Source: Streptococcus mitis
GTDB lineage: Bacteria > Bacillota > Bacilli > Lactobacillales > Streptococcaceae
DNA: 64,000 nucleotides
Assembly: GCF_000722685.1 (NCBI RefSeq)
Contig: NZ_JPFV01000015.1
Span: forward strand, 310,001-374,000
Direction: 5' to 3'
Shown: in pieces, positions 36,255-47,198 of the stretch
Layout of the letters: every line of letters begins with the position of its first letter
Numbering within the stretch: position 1 is the first letter of the stretch
The notes under the pieces: model-generated
Databases searched by the model: none
Told to the model about the DNA's origin: nothing
Seen by the model: the letters and a program-made list of their open reading frames with translations, nothing else
Program-made: the position numbers and the translations under genes

Positions 36255-37154
36255 TTATTTCTTCTCAGCACGTAGGGCTGACAAGATTTGTGTACGGATA
36301 TCATCAACACCATTTGGCGTATTTGGTAGAAAAATGGTTTGATTTCCTTTTGCAGCAAAAGTATTCAAGGTATCCAAATACTGGTTAGTCAAGAGGATGG
36401 ACATGATTTGTTCTTCTGTCATGCCAACATTGGCTTCCTTGAGTTCTGTGATAGACTCTGCCAATCCATCCACAATAGCCTTACGTTGTTGGGCAATCCC
36501 CACACCATGAAGGCGATCCTTTTCTGCTTCGGCTTCAGCTGCAGTGACGATTTTAATCTTATCGGCTTCCGCTAATTCTTGCGCTGCGACCCGCTTACGT
36601 TGCGCCGCATTAATCTCATTCATGGATTGCTTAACTTCTGCATCTGGCTCAACCTTGGTAATCAAGGTTTTCACGATAATATAACCGTAAGTAGTCATTT
36701 CTTCTGCTACTTGGTGTTGAACTTCAAGAGCAATCTCATCTTTTTTCTCAAACAATTCATCCAAGGTTAATTTTGGAACAGAAGAACGAAGAGCGTCTTC
36801 AATATAAGATTTAATCTGAGATTCTGGACGCATGAGTTTATAGTAGGCATCTGTCACGCTCTGCTCATTGACACGGTACTGAGTCGCTACATTCATCATA
36901 ACGAACACATTGTCCTTGGTCTTAGTCTCAACTACAATATCGCTTTGCAACAAGCGCAACTGAATCCGTGCTGCAATCGAGTCAATCCCAAAAGGCAAGC
37001 GAATATGAATACCGCTATTGGCAACCTTTTGGTATTTCCCAAAGCGTTCAATAATCGCCACCGACTGCTGACGAACCACATAAACTGTACTCAGTGTGAC
37101 TATCACCAATAGGAGCACACAAACCACCACAAAAATCATCAAAAATGTTGCCAT
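36255..37154 (-). CDS. SPFH / Band 7 membrane scaffold protein
   Basis: 299 residues from the ATG at 37154, which has GGAGGT 7 bases upstream; the ATGs six and seven codons earlier overlap that site. One N-terminal membrane helix (ATFLMIFVVVCVLLLVIVTL) is followed by the Band 7 domain (VAIIERFGKYQKVANSGIHI), a long Ala/Glu/Lys helical coil (about 180-240) and a short tail. These flotillin/stomatin/HflK-like proteins oligomerise at the membrane and organise protein quality control or lipid domains. A -10 TGCTATAAT (37186-37191) lies upstream and a terminator downstream, so it is monocistronic. Partner unknown. Confidence 0.9.
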   Translation of the reverse strand: MATFLMIFVVVCVLLLVIVTLSTVYVVRQQSVAIIERFGKYQKVANSGIHIRLPFGIDSIAARIQLRLLQSDIVVETKTKDNVFVMMNVATQYRVNEQSVTDAYYKLMRPESQIKSYIEDALRSSVPKLTLDELFEKKDEIALEVQHQVAEEMTTYGYIIVKTLITKVEPDAEVKQSMNEINAAQRKRVAAQELAEADKIKIVTAAEAEAEKDRLHGVGIAQQRKAIVDGLAESITELKEANVGMTEEQIMSILLTNQYLDTLNTFAAKGNQTIFLPNTPNGVDDIRTQILSALRAEKK

Positions 37155-37336
37155 TATCGTGACCTCCATCATTATTTTTTCCTGTATTATAGCACATTTA
37201 AAGAAGGTTGTGCAGTTTTTACTGCGATTTTTCCTGAAATGTCAATAATTAGAGGTGAAACTACATTTCAAGTTAGTAATCGCTTTTTTCATTACATTAA
37301 CTTCTATAGAATCTACATCAATAGTCAGGGAATAAC

Positions 37337-37365
37337 TTGCCTTAACTTTTCCCTCGTGCTATACT
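37337..37365 (+). promoter_or_regulatory. Promoter of the lipoprotein phosphatase gene
   Basis: TTGCCT (37337-37342), 17 bases, TATACT (37360-37365) with an upstream TG extension. Confidence 0.7.
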
Positions 37366-37397
37366 AGTGATTGAAATTAATAAATAGGAGATATTTC

Positions 37398-38255
37398 ATG
37401 AAAACAGCAAAAACTACTGTTACAATCCTTTCTGCACTTGCTTCTGTCGTCTTATTGGCTAGTTGTGCAACAAAGTCCACAGAAACACAGGCAAGCAATA
37501 ATAGCTCATCTGATAATCAAATTACAATGACATATGACCAACTACGGTCAAGAGAAAACACTATGTCAACCCTTTGGTACCAAAAATCAGCTGAAACTAA
37601 AGCTTTATACATACAGGGTTATAACGTTGCAACAAATCACCTAAAGGAATTGCTCAAAACAGAATCAGACAAACCTTACTCTATCGTTTTAGACTTGGAT
37701 GAAACTGTCCTAGATAATAGCCCTTATCAAGTACAAAATGTCAAAGATGGTACAGCATTCACACCCGAAAATTGGGATGTTTGGGTTCAAAAAGCTGCAG
37801 CAAAAGCCGTCCCTGGCGCCAAGGATTTTCTTCAGTTTGCTGATCAAAACGGCGTCCAAATCTACTATATTTCTGACCGCTCAGCTAATCAAGTAGATGC
37901 TACTATTAAAAATCTTGAAAGTGAAGGAATTCCTGTTCAAGGACGTGATCATCTCATGTTCTTAGAAAGTGGTGTAAAATCCAAAGAGGGTCGTCGCCAA
38001 AAAGTTCAAGAAAAAACAAATCTTATCTTATTGTTTGGTGATAACCTCGTAGACTTTGCAGATTTTTCTAAGACTTCTGAATCTGACCGTGATAAACAAC
38101 TTGAAGAATTGCAAAAAGAATTCGGTGAAAAATTCATCATCTTCCCAAATCCAATGTACGGATCATGGGAATCAGCTGTATACGGTGGTAACAAACTAGA
38201 TGCTAAAGGTCAAGTAGAAGAACGCCAAAAAGCCTTGCAAGGTTTTGATAAATAA
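37398..38255 (+). CDS. 5'-nucleotidase/acid phosphatase, lipoprotein e(P4) family
   Basis: 285 residues from the ATG at 37398 (TAGGAG 8 bases upstream); an in-frame ATG nine codons earlier overlaps the promoter -10 side. Lipoprotein signal peptide with lipobox VLLASC, so the enzyme is anchored on the outer membrane face. The HAD class C motif SIVLDLDETVLDNSPYQ (about 100) carries the nucleophile and acid Asp residues, and LILLFGDNLVDFADFS supplies motif IV. Family members dephosphorylate nucleotides such as NMN or AMP, allowing uptake of the nucleoside. Monocistronic with its own promoter and a strong hairpin after the stop. Confidence 0.92.
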   Translation: MKTAKTTVTILSALASVVLLASCATKSTETQASNNSSSDNQITMTYDQLRSRENTMSTLWYQKSAETKALYIQGYNVATNHLKELLKTESDKPYSIVLDLDETVLDNSPYQVQNVKDGTAFTPENWDVWVQKAAAKAVPGAKDFLQFADQNGVQIYYISDRSANQVDATIKNLESEGIPVQGRDHLMFLESGVKSKEGRRQKVQEKTNLILLFGDNLVDFADFSKTSESDRDKQLEELQKEFGEKFIIFPNPMYGSWESAVYGGNKLDAKGQVEERQKALQGFDK

Positions 38256-38304
38256 AACAAATAAGCTGATTCTACATAAAATTAGGCTAACTTACAATCT
38301 TCAA

Positions 38305-38355
38305 AAAGTGGATAGGAGGGAATTCTGATAATCAGAAAACTTTCCTATCCACTTT
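38305..38355 (+). terminator. Long nested hairpin, probable terminator
   Basis: Perfect 13-bp outer stem AAAGTGGATAGGA / TCCTATCCACTTT enclosing a second palindrome TTCTGATAATCAGAA. The T run after it is weak. It ends the phosphatase transcript and precedes the toxin locus. Confidence 0.65.
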
Positions 38356-38456
38356 GATAATTGATATAACATCTAGCTTTTATACATCTGATACTATACG
38401 TTTTTTGATTTTAAAGATTTTTTGCCTATCCCCTATATTTCAAAAATTAAGCAATA

Positions 38457-38485
38457 TTGATGATCTAAATTTGATGTGGTATACT
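38457..38485 (+). promoter_or_regulatory. Promoter of the Fst-like toxin mRNA
   Basis: TTGATG (38457-38462), 17-base spacer, TATACT (38480-38485) with TGG before the -10. Predicted leader about 50 bases, containing the inverted repeat ATCGGTTACCGAT just after the start. Confidence 0.75.
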
Positions 38486-38543
38486 ATTTTTGTCATCGGT
38501 TACCGATTACGTTCCCTATGGTTCGTGAGAGGAAGTGAAACTA

Positions 38544-38642
38544 ATGAGCCTTATCATAGAGCTCGCTCTTACTATTATAGCGGACATCATAGCAGGAATT
38601 ATCTTGTATTTCGTCTGCAGATGGCTAGATAGTAAGGACTAG
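38544..38642 (+). CDS. Fst-like type I toxin, 32 residues
   Basis: Too short for usual gene callers. The ATG at 38544 follows AGAGGAAGTGA. The peptide begins MSLIIELALTIIADIIAG, continues with a hydrophobic membrane span ending LYFVC, and closes RWLDSKD. The Ile-rich helix, the Ala/Gly kink and the WLD-x-K-D end are characteristic of the Fst family of membrane-acting type I toxins. Around it are the other parts of such a locus: own promoter, a convergent antisense RNA gene, paired direct repeats at the toxin start and in the antisense region, and a shared hairpin. Activity as a toxin is inferred. Confidence 0.8.
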   Translation: MSLIIELALTIIADIIAGIILYFVCRWLDSKD

Positions 38643-38687
38643 ACCGAGTGACTAGCCTATCAACACCCGTTAAATCGCTAAGATACG

Positions 38688-38752
38688 TCAAAAAAGCCCT
38701 TAACTATCGCACTAGTTAGGGGCTTTGGTGTTCTAATGAACCTTATCAATTA
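38688..38752 (-). ncRNA. Predicted antisense RNA II-like antitoxin of the Fst locus
   Basis: On the minus strand an extended -10 (TGCTAGAAT, TAGAAT at 38758-38763) would start an RNA near 38751. It passes through a 16-base repeat (38733-38748) that matches the toxin start region (38541-38556) at 15 of 16 positions and ends at a hairpin (38693-38726) followed by TTTTTTG. Size about 65 bases, like RNA II of the pAD1 par system. Base pairing of this RNA to the toxin ribosome site and to the shared terminator would repress translation. Ends are predicted. Confidence 0.65.
38693..38726. terminator. Shared hairpin of the toxin and antisense RNAs
   Basis: AAAGCCCTTAACTA / TAGTTAGGGGCTTT, 14-bp stem with one G-U pair and a 6-base loop. 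The T run is on the minus-strand side. Confidence 0.8.
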
Positions 38753-38870
38753 ACTACATTCTAGCATATAAACTCCGATATTTTAAGAGTTTTATTTATT
38801 TTTTTAAAGTGCCTTAGGTATCTGAAAGGTCTTGAAAGTTCTATAATGCAGTTAGCCATCTAATACCCAA

Positions 38871-38902
38871 AAACCGACTAGCTCCTATGAACTAGTCGGT
38901 TT
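38871..38902 (-). terminator. Terminator of the adc operon
   Basis: AAACCGACTAG / CTAGTCGGTTT 11-bp stem followed on the minus strand by TTTGGG; 5 bases past the adcA stop. Confidence 0.85.
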
Positions 38903-38906
38903 CTCA

Positions 38907-40418
38907 TCAATGCGCCAACATTTCTTGGGCGATTTCTTGGCCAGATAGGTTATCTGGGTAGTAGGTTGGCCAGTTATCCATTTCTTCAAAGAGGGCTTCT
39001 TGGCTTGTGCCTCCAAAGAAGATATGGAAATGTTCTGCCTTAACTGGAGCGATATTGTGGTCACTAAACTGAACATACTTGAACTGTCCAGCGTCCGCAT
39101 CTGTCGCTTCAAAGAGGAAGCGCACGCCACGATTACCTTTCTTGTAAGTCAAGATTTTCTTTCCAACATACTTGTAAGTGAATTTCTTGCTTTGTCCACC
39201 TTGAACAAATTCCATAGTGTTATCAGTGATGTTGATCTTAGTCACATCTGTCTGATAACCTTTTCTATAGTAGGCCTTGTACTCAGCCTGAGTCATCTTA
39301 CCAGTCAACTTAGCCTTGTAGTCAAAGACTTGGTCAAACGTGCCAGCTTCAAGGAAAGGATAAACTGATTGCCAGTTACCTGCATAGTCACTCAAGGTAC
39401 GGTCCTTGACAGCTGTATCCTCAAAGTAACCATTTTGGACTGTTTTGGTATCCTCTGCCTTTTCAGGCTCGATTGCTGGGCCTTCTTGGTCCGTTGTTTG
39501 TTTCAGAGCCTTGAGGTTTTTCTCCATAACGGAAATATAGTTTTCGCCAGCCTTGGTGTCCTCTTCTGTCAGACTTTCCAAAGGATTGAGGACATCTGTT
39601 TTGACACCTGCCTCTTTTGAAAGTGTGTTAGCAAGGGCTTGTGAAGCATTTTCTTCAAAGTAGATATAGGCAATTTTATTTTTCTTGACGTACTCTGTCA
39701 ACTCTGCCAAACGAGCAGCTGATGGTTCTGCATCTGGAGAGATGCCTGAGATTGCGACTTGTTTGAGTCCATAGTCCAAAGCGAGATAGTTAAAGGCTGC
39801 GTGTTGCGTTACAAAGCTCTTTTGTTTGGCTTGAGACAAACCTTCTGCATAAGCCTTATCCAAGGTTTGCAATTTTTCGATATAAGCAGCAGCATTCTTC
39901 TCAAAGGTTTCTTTTTTATCAGGATAAGCTGCTGACAAGCTATCACGGATGTGTTCTACAAGTTTAATGGCACGAACTGGTGATAACCAAACATGGGGAT
40001 CGTACTCATGGTGATGGCCTTCTTCTCCATGGTCATGGTCTCCCTCTTCTTCCTCTCCACCTGGCAAAAGCAACATATCGCCTGTCGCCTTGATGGTTTT
40101 GACCTTTTTCTTATCCAAAGTATCTAGCAATTTAGGGACCCATGTTTCCATGTTTTCATTTTCATAGACAAAGGTATCTGCGTCTTGGATTTTGGCAACT
40201 GCCTTGGCAGAGGGTTCGTATTCATGGGGTTCAGTACCAGCACCGATTAGGAGTTCTACATTAGCCGTATCTCCTGCGACTTGCTTGGTAAATTCATAGA
40301 CAGGGTAAAAGGTTGTCACGATATTTAGTTTGCCATCTGCCTGCTTTTGATTGGAACAAGCCACTAAAAACAAGGCACATAGACTGGCTAGCAATAAGCT
40401 AATTTTTTTCACGTTCAT
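38907..40418 (-). CDS. adcA: Zinc-binding lipoprotein AdcA with C-terminal ZinT domain
   Basis: 503 residues. Lipoprotein signal with lipobox FLVACS. The ZnuA-like cluster A-I domain (about 25-310) has a His/Glu-rich loop (DHDHGEEGHHHEYDPHVWLS, about 130) that captures zinc. A ZinT domain (about 325-503) follows; its conserved His residues are in DHNIAPVKAEHFHIFFGG. Full streptococcal AdcA length. It delivers Zn(II) to AdcB/AdcC. The gene is last in adcRCBA, 3 bases after adcB. Confidence 0.97.
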   Translation of the reverse strand: MNVKKISLLLASLCALFLVACSNQKQADGKLNIVTTFYPVYEFTKQVAGDTANVELLIGAGTEPHEYEPSAKAVAKIQDADTFVYENENMETWVPKLLDTLDKKKVKTIKATGDMLLLPGGEEEEGDHDHGEEGHHHEYDPHVWLSPVRAIKLVEHIRDSLSAAYPDKKETFEKNAAAYIEKLQTLDKAYAEGLSQAKQKSFVTQHAAFNYLALDYGLKQVAISGISPDAEPSAARLAELTEYVKKNKIAYIYFEENASQALANTLSKEAGVKTDVLNPLESLTEEDTKAGENYISVMEKNLKALKQTTDQEGPAIEPEKAEDTKTVQNGYFEDTAVKDRTLSDYAGNWQSVYPFLEAGTFDQVFDYKAKLTGKMTQAEYKAYYRKGYQTDVTKINITDNTMEFVQGGQSKKFTYKYVGKKILTYKKGNRGVRFLFEATDADAGQFKYVQFSDHNIAPVKAEHFHIFFGGTSQEALFEEMDNWPTYYPDNLSGQEIAQEMLAH

Positions 40419-40421
40419 CTC

Positions 40422-41228
40422 CTATTTGATAAAACGTCTTACTAAACTAATGAGTAAAAAGACAGTTACAAAAATAATGGTAATACTTGCACTTGCAGGT
40501 GTTTCTGCATAGTAGGAAATGTAAAGTCCTGCCACCATTCCCAAAAATCCAATAGCACTAGCAAGTAGCATGACCGATTTAAAGTTTTTCCCCAGACGCA
40601 GGGCAATACTAGCTGGCAAGACCATAATGGTCGATACCAGAAGAGCTCCTGCTGCAGGAATCATAAGGGCAATGGCCACTCCTGTCACCATGTTAAAAAG
40701 AATAGACATGGTACGAACGGGCAAACCGTCCACAAAGGCCGTATCCTCATCAAAGGTCAGGATATACATGGGACGAAGGAAGAGGAAGGTCAAAATCAAA
40801 ACAACCGCCGCAATGACAAAGAGGGAAATGACCTGTTCTTCGCTGATCGTCACGATTGAACCAAAAAGGTACTGGTCCAAACTCATAGAACTAGAGCTTT
40901 TACCCTTGCTCATGACAATCAGAGAAACAGCCAAACCTGTTGACATGAGGATAGCTGTCCCGATTTCCATAAAGCTCTTGTAAACCGTACGTAGATACTC
41001 CAGAAAGACTGCCGCAATCAAGACAATAGCAATAGTGGAAATAGTCGGAGAAATCCCCAGAACCAGACCAAAGGCTACACCCGAAAGTGAGACGTGGCTG
41101 AGGGTATCACTCATCAAACTCTGACGACGCAAGATAAGGAAGGTTCCAAGAACTGGCGAGAAAAGACTCATGGCAATAACGGCCAGAAAAGCTCGTTGCA
41201 TAAAGTCATAAGATAACAAACTAAGCAT
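40422..41228 (-). CDS. adcB: Zinc ABC transporter permease AdcB
   Basis: 268 residues from the ATG at 41228 (AGGAGGT 6 bases upstream), overlapping adcC by 8 bases. ABC-3 family permease with about eight helices; [20 protein letters not shown] is the typical cytoplasmic ATPase-contact segment. It forms the membrane channel of the AdcABC zinc importer. Confidence 0.96.
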   Translation of the reverse strand: MLSLLSYDFMQRAFLAVIAMSLFSPVLGTFLILRRQSLMSDTLSHVSLSGVAFGLVLGISPTISTIAIVLIAAVFLEYLRTVYKSFMEIGTAILMSTGLAVSLIVMSKGKSSSSMSLDQYLFGSIVTISEEQVISLFVIAAVVLILTFLFLRPMYILTFDEDTAFVDGLPVRTMSILFNMVTGVAIALMIPAAGALLVSTIMVLPASIALRLGKNFKSVMLLASAIGFLGMVAGLYISYYAETPASASITIIFVTVFLLISLVRRFIK

Positions 41229-41925
41229 GGCCCACCTCCTGATCATTCTCATGAACGTTGAAACAACGCCATGGCGAATCTTGGTTACGAACTAGATGAA
41301 TATTGCGATCCGCATAATCCTTAACCTCCTCAGGGTCATGAGTAATCATCAAAACAGCCTTGCCGTGATGATGGGCGCTGTGGTGCATGAGTTCATAAAA
41401 TTCATTTTTACTTCCTGCATCCATCCCTGTTGTCGGCTCATCTAGGATAAACACATCTGGGTCAGAAGCAAACATACGCGCAATCACCGCTCGCTGCTTT
41501 TGCCCCCCAGAAAGAGACCCCAAGCGTTTGTCTCGGTGTTCCCACATACCAACTGAGTCCAAACTAGCCTTGATATGCTCCTCATCATGAGCATTCAAGC
41601 GACGGAACCAGCCTTTTCGTGGATAGCGACCCGACTTGACAAATTCGTAAACCGTACTTGGAAAACCAGCATTAAAACTGGCTATCTGCTGGGGAAGGTA
41701 GGCTATTCTCAATTTCTTACCCTGCGTATTTGTCTTTGAAATAGTCACCTTGCCAATGCGTGGCTGAAGGATACCAAGACTAGCCTTGATCAGTGTCGTC
41801 TTAGCTGCCCCATTTTCCCCAGTCAAGGTAACAAATTCCCCACTATCAACACTATAATTGATATGTTCAAGAACAGGCTCCTTATCATAATAGAAGGACA
41901 AATCCTCTACCGTAATATATCTCAT
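41221..41925 (-). CDS. adcC: Zinc ABC transporter ATPase AdcC
   Basis: 234 residues. Walker [10 protein letters not shown] (the usual second-last Gly is Ala, a variant tolerated in this family), signature LSGGQKQR, Walker [13 protein letters not shown] and switch His in LMITHDPEE. The C-terminus has a short His-containing tail. Its start overlaps the adcR stop by one base (TAATG-type coupling). It energises zinc import. Confidence 0.96.
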   Translation of the reverse strand: MRYITVEDLSFYYDKEPVLEHINYSVDSGEFVTLTGENGAAKTTLIKASLGILQPRIGKVTISKTNTQGKKLRIAYLPQQIASFNAGFPSTVYEFVKSGRYPRKGWFRRLNAHDEEHIKASLDSVGMWEHRDKRLGSLSGGQKQRAVIARMFASDPDVFILDEPTTGMDAGSKNEFYELMHHSAHHHGKAVLMITHDPEEVKDYADRNIHLVRNQDSPWRCFNVHENDQEVGHA

Positions 41926-42365
41926 TATTTGATTTCTCCTACTAAAGCAGTCAAAAACCGCTGAATCACTTTTTGTTCGTTTGGAGTAAACTGAGTTGCC
42001 ACTTGTTCATATGTTAAAAGCGTATGCTCATGGTGATGGTGGTGCTCCTCAGCGATTGGACGAGCCAAATCAGTCAACTGATAAAAAATCACACGCGCAT
42101 CCTTCGAATCTTTAAATGTTTCCAACATCCCTTCCTTGACCAAAGACTTAATGGCCTTGGTAACTGCCGCCTGACTGACATTGAGGCGACGGGCCAACTC
42201 GGAATTGGTTAAAGATTCCTCCGACAAGAGCATGAGGATATGCTCCTGAGTATTGGTCAGGGCCACCTCGCTAGTGCAATGACCTATTAGGATTTCATGC
42301 TGATTTTCTGCCTGCAAAATCACCTCATTCAAAAAAGCATCGATATCCTTCGCTAGCTGTCTCAT
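41925..42365 (-). CDS. adcR: Zinc-responsive MarR-family repressor AdcR
   Basis: 146 residues. MarR winged helix ([23 protein letters not shown]) with zinc-ligand residues in [10 protein letters not shown] and the His-rich [10 protein letters not shown]. It represses adc genes when zinc is sufficient. First gene of the operon; an AdcR box overlaps its own -10, so it is autoregulated. Confidence 0.97.
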   Translation of the reverse strand: MRQLAKDIDAFLNEVILQAENQHEILIGHCTSEVALTNTQEHILMLLSEESLTNSELARRLNVSQAAVTKAIKSLVKEGMLETFKDSKDARVIFYQLTDLARPIAEEHHHHHEHTLLTYEQVATQFTPNEQKVIQRFLTALVGEIK

Positions 42366-42428
42366 ATCTGACTCCTTTCCTTTTGGACTTCTCTTTTTAA
42401 GAGAAAAATACTATTCTTTGAAAAATTA

Positions 42429-42467
42429 TTTACTGGTTAATTATATCACAACCAAAAAAAGAGTCAA
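42429..42467 (-). promoter_or_regulatory. adc promoter with AdcR box
   Basis: Minus strand: TTGACT (42462-42467), 16 bases, TATAAT (42440-42445) with TG extension. TTAACCAGTAAA (42429-42440) matches the AdcR consensus TTAACYRGTTAA at 11 of 12 positions and abuts the -10, so zinc-AdcR would block polymerase directly. Confidence 0.9.
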
Positions 42468-42516
42468 GAAAAAACGTGAAAACTAGTTTCATTCTTGAAC
42501 TCTTCCATATTATTAT

Positions 42517-44020
<1,504 letters not shown>

Positions 44021-44030
44021 TTATTTCCTT

Positions 44031-45274
44031 TTATTTTTTAAACCATAGATCATTCAAGAATCCAGAAAAGATTAAGAATGACAGCATAACAACATGGAAG
44101 GTGACAATCATGCCAAGCAACTGAATCCAGCGATTCTCAGGTAGAGCAGGCTTCCCTGCTTTTTTCCGTTCCTTATTGAGCGTTTTTTCTTACGAATCCA
44201 AGCGTCATTGATGACCAAGCCTAATCCATGAAAGAGTCCATAGGCTATATAGTACCAGGTCACACCGTGCCAAAATCCCATAATCAGCATATTTACAATG
44301 TAGGCCGCACTTGAGGTTACATTGCGATTCTTAAAGACCTTCTTTCTGGTCAACACCATGACCATTCGCATAAAGACAAAGTCACGAAACCAGAAGGACA
44401 GACTCATATGCCAGCGATTCCAAAATTCCTTTAAATCTCTTGATAAAAAAGGTTTGTTAAAGTTGATAGGGCTACGGATTCCCATCAAGTTTGAGATGGC
44501 CAAGGCAAACATAGAGTAACCTGCAAAGTCAAAGAAGAGTTCCAGACCAAATGTATACATAACTGCCAAGACATAGAGGTTAAAGAAGCCACCTGACTGC
44601 AAGGCTAAATTCTTCAAAGGAGGCAACAAGGTCTCTCCTAAAACATGAGCTAGGATAAACTTATACAAAAAGCCCCACATGATATAGCGAACAGATTCAT
44701 CCAGCATATCCATCAACTCATCTCGCTCAGGAATGGTCTGATAATTTTCATTAAAACGCTTAAAGCGATCGATTGGACCACTTGAAAAAGTCGGCATGAA
44801 GAGAAGGAAACGAAGAAATTCCCAGAGGGTAAAATCCTTAATCACTCCATCTCTCAGCTCGATGATAATCCCAACCGAACGAAAGGTCAGGTAAGAAATT
44901 CCCAAAAATCCAAGCAAAGACTGCGTTCCATTGATAGCTGGTTGCACCTTGACAAAAATAATCGGAAGGAGGGACAGAAAACTAACTAAGTAGAAGACCC
45001 ACTTGCCATCCTTACTTTTTCGATAGTGCTTGTAGAAAAGCAGAAGCAATATTTCCCAGCAAAGGTAAATACCCAAGGCAGCCAATTGATTGGTCTTCCC
45101 ACCTACCAGCATGGTGACGGTAAAGAAGAGACTAACCAGCACTTCATACCAGGCAAAGCGTTTCTTGAAAAAGAGGCCGATAAAGATGGGCAAGGTTGCA
45201 GCAATCACATAGACAAAATACTGAGGATTGCCGTATGGCTCTAAATGAGGAAGCTGTTGAAAGAACTCCATCAT
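44031..45274 (-). pseudogene. dltB: DltB (MBOAT D-alanyl transfer channel), frameshifted near the C-terminus
   Basis: As written the frame gives 388 residues ending in an unrelated tail (stop at 44108). Adding one A to the run complementary to 44183-44188 (A6 to A7) restores K-K-K-T-L-N-K-E-R, a last membrane helix (IQLLGMIVTFHVVMLSFLIF) and the normal stop at 44031, for the usual 414 residues. The MBOAT core, with the catalytic His in FWHGVTWYYIAYGLFHG, is before the break. The truncated protein would lack the final helix. dltC starts 13 bases after the restored stop, so coupling also depends on this end. Start ATG ATG at 45274/45271, overlapping the dltA stop. Confidence 0.85.
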
Positions 45275-46821
45275 CTGCTATTCACCTCGTTAATCAATCC
45301 TTTGATATCAATTTTTCCATTTGGAGTCAGTGGCAAACTGTCTCGGTAAAGGAATTTAGATGGCATCATGTAGGACATCATGATGTCTGTCAGGTCTTCC
45401 TTGATGGCCTTGGTAATATCGATATCACGTTCAAACTGCTCGCGGACACCATCTTTTAAGATGATATAGGCTAGTAGATTTTGTACCTTGTGATCTTTAT
45501 TATAACGTGGAACAGCAACAGCAGACTCGATAAAGCGAGACTTATTAAGGTTTTGAGAGACATCTTCCAACTCAATGCGGTAACCGTTGAACTTAATCTG
45601 GAAGTCCATGCGTCCGCCGTAGAGAAGCAAGCCCTCATCTGTCATAGTTCCCACATCGCCTGTGTGATAGGCTGGCAGTCCTTCGAACTCAAAGAAGGCT
45701 TCCGCTGTTTTTTCAGGATTGTTCATATAGCCTTTTGAAACAGCTGGTCCTGAGACAATGATTTCTCCCTGCTCCCCATTTGGTAGTTTATTACCTTCCT
45801 CATCAATGATAAAGGTTGGAGAATCAGCCTTGGTATAGCCGATTGGTAGGCGTTTGAGAGTCGCTAACATCTCATCTGTCACGGCAACTGCTGACAGAGC
45901 CACTGTCGCTTCTGTTGGGCCGTAGGCATTGATAATACGAGCATGCGGGAAACGTTCGCGCAGTTTTTGAGCCGTTTTGACCGTCAATTCTTCGCCATCA
46001 AAGTAGAAATGCGTGATACCAGGCATTTTCTCGCTATTAAAGTCTTCTGACAACATGGCCATATCTGCAAAAGAAGGGGTTGATGTCCAGATAGCGATTG
46101 GCAATGAAAAGATGGTCGCAAAGAGTTGCTTAAAGTTCTGAGTAATGGCTGAAGGAAGGGCAAAAAGCGTACCACCCAGTGCCAAGGTCGGCGCCCAGTA
46201 CATGACAGACAGGTCAAATGAGTAAGGTGGCTGAGCCAGCATTTGTGGACGACTTGGCGTCGCAAATTCCTTGTCCGTAATCATCCAATTGGTAAAGCTG
46301 AGGAGGTTATCATGTGAAATCTGCACTCCCTTAGGCTTACCAGTCGTACCAGAAGTAAAGATGATGTAGTAATTATCATCACCCTTGACTGGATGCGTGA
46401 TCTCATAGCTATTTCCTTGAGCAAAGGCTTCCTTAACCTGAGCTAGAGTCATCATTGGTGTAGAAACCTGCTCCAATGGGAAGTCTGAGATCGCAATAAT
46501 CAAGCTTGGCTCTGCTACTTCTAAAATTGCCGAAACTCGCTCCAAGGCCGAATGGCTGTCAATGGGAATGTAGGCATGTCCTGACTTAGTCAGTGCTACA
46601 AAAGTTGCCAACATTTCATATTCTTGGCCTCCAAAAACGACTACAGGAGACTTCTCTGGTAAATCCAGTTGATCGATGGCTGCAGCCAAACTATCCGAAT
46701 CAGTCTTTAAATCTCCATAAGTGTGTTCCTGCCCCAAAACATTATAAACAGGATAGCTAGGCTGTGTCTGAGCAAAATGCTCAATGGTTTCAATCATATC
46801 TACTATTGGTTTATTTGACAC
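45271..46821 (-). CDS. dltA: D-alanine--D-alanyl carrier protein ligase DltA
   Basis: 516 residues. The start codon appears to be GTG (46819-46821) with AGGAG 10 bases upstream; the first ATG is eight codons later. Adenylation motifs: [15 protein letters not shown] (A3, about 150), [10 protein letters not shown] (A5), YHTGDVG (A7) and the C-terminal PNGKID Lys. It activates D-Ala and loads DltC. In the dlt operon. Confidence 0.96.
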   Translation of the reverse strand: MSNKPIVDMIETIEHFAQTQPSYPVYNVLGQEHTYGDLKTDSDSLAAAIDQLDLPEKSPVVVFGGQEYEMLATFVALTKSGHAYIPIDSHSALERVSAILEVAEPSLIIAISDFPLEQVSTPMMTLAQVKEAFAQGNSYEITHPVKGDDNYYIIFTSGTTGKPKGVQISHDNLLSFTNWMITDKEFATPSRPQMLAQPPYSFDLSVMYWAPTLALGGTLFALPSAITQNFKQLFATIFSLPIAIWTSTPSFADMAMLSEDFNSEKMPGITHFYFDGEELTVKTAQKLRERFPHARIINAYGPTEATVALSAVAVTDEMLATLKRLPIGYTKADSPTFIIDEEGNKLPNGEQGEIIVSGPAVSKGYMNNPEKTAEAFFEFEGLPAYHTGDVGTMTDEGLLLYGGRMDFQIKFNGYRIELEDVSQNLNKSRFIESAVAVPRYNKDHKVQNLLAYIILKDGVREQFERDIDITKAIKEDLTDIMMSYMMPSKFLYRDSLPLTPNGKIDIKGLINEVNSR

Positions 46822-46841
46822 AATAGGGGTTCTCCTTCAAG

Positions 46842-46973
46842 TTAAAATTCATTATAGATAAAGCCTCCTTGACCCTGACCAAGATAGCTAAAGAAGTAAA
46901 GCAGCCCTAGAAAGATAAGAAAATACAAGGCTGTCCGACCAAGAAAAAGGTACAATTCTTTTCTTTGTTTCAT
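46842..46973 (-). CDS. dltX: DltX, small membrane protein of the dlt operon
   Basis: 43 residues from the ATG at 46973. A longer frame to 47045 exists, but its ATG lies inside the promoter -10 (TACAAT), so it cannot be on the transcript. Single membrane helix (ALYFLIFLGLLYFFSYL) and the conserved end GGFIYNEF, which is the DltX signature that contacts DltB/DltD. Ribosome site weak. Confidence 0.92.
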   Translation of the reverse strand: MKQRKELYLFLGRTALYFLIFLGLLYFFSYLGQGQGGFIYNEF

Positions 46974-47043
46974 CAAGAAAAACCATTCATTTCTGTAATT
47001 TTTGTTAAAATAAGATGAACTCTTACTATAGTATTTTTCTACC

Positions 47044-47073
47044 ATTGTACCACTTTATAGGGTGGTTTTTCAA
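47044..47073 (-). promoter_or_regulatory. dlt promoter
   Basis: Minus strand TTGAAA (47068-47073), 18 bases, TACAAT (47044-47049). The spacer contains a dyad ACCAC...GTGGT that could bind a regulator. Confidence 0.75.
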
Positions 47074-47144
47074 TTGTTTACCGTACATTTTCACTACATT
47101 TCAGCTTGTTTTAAGGATTATGCGGTTTTTCTATGCATATTTTT

Positions 47145-47174
47145 AAAAAAAGCCTGAGATTTTCATCTCAAGCT
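47145..47174 (-). terminator. Terminator of the glp operon
   Basis: Minus strand AGCTTGAGAT-GAAA-ATCTCAGGCT followed by seven T; 25 bases past the glpF stop. Confidence 0.9.
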
Positions 47175-47198
47175 CTATCAACAAAATTGTTTTCTAGA

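Noticed and set aside
46974-47045. N-terminal extension of DltX
   Set aside because: Its ATG lies in the promoter -10.
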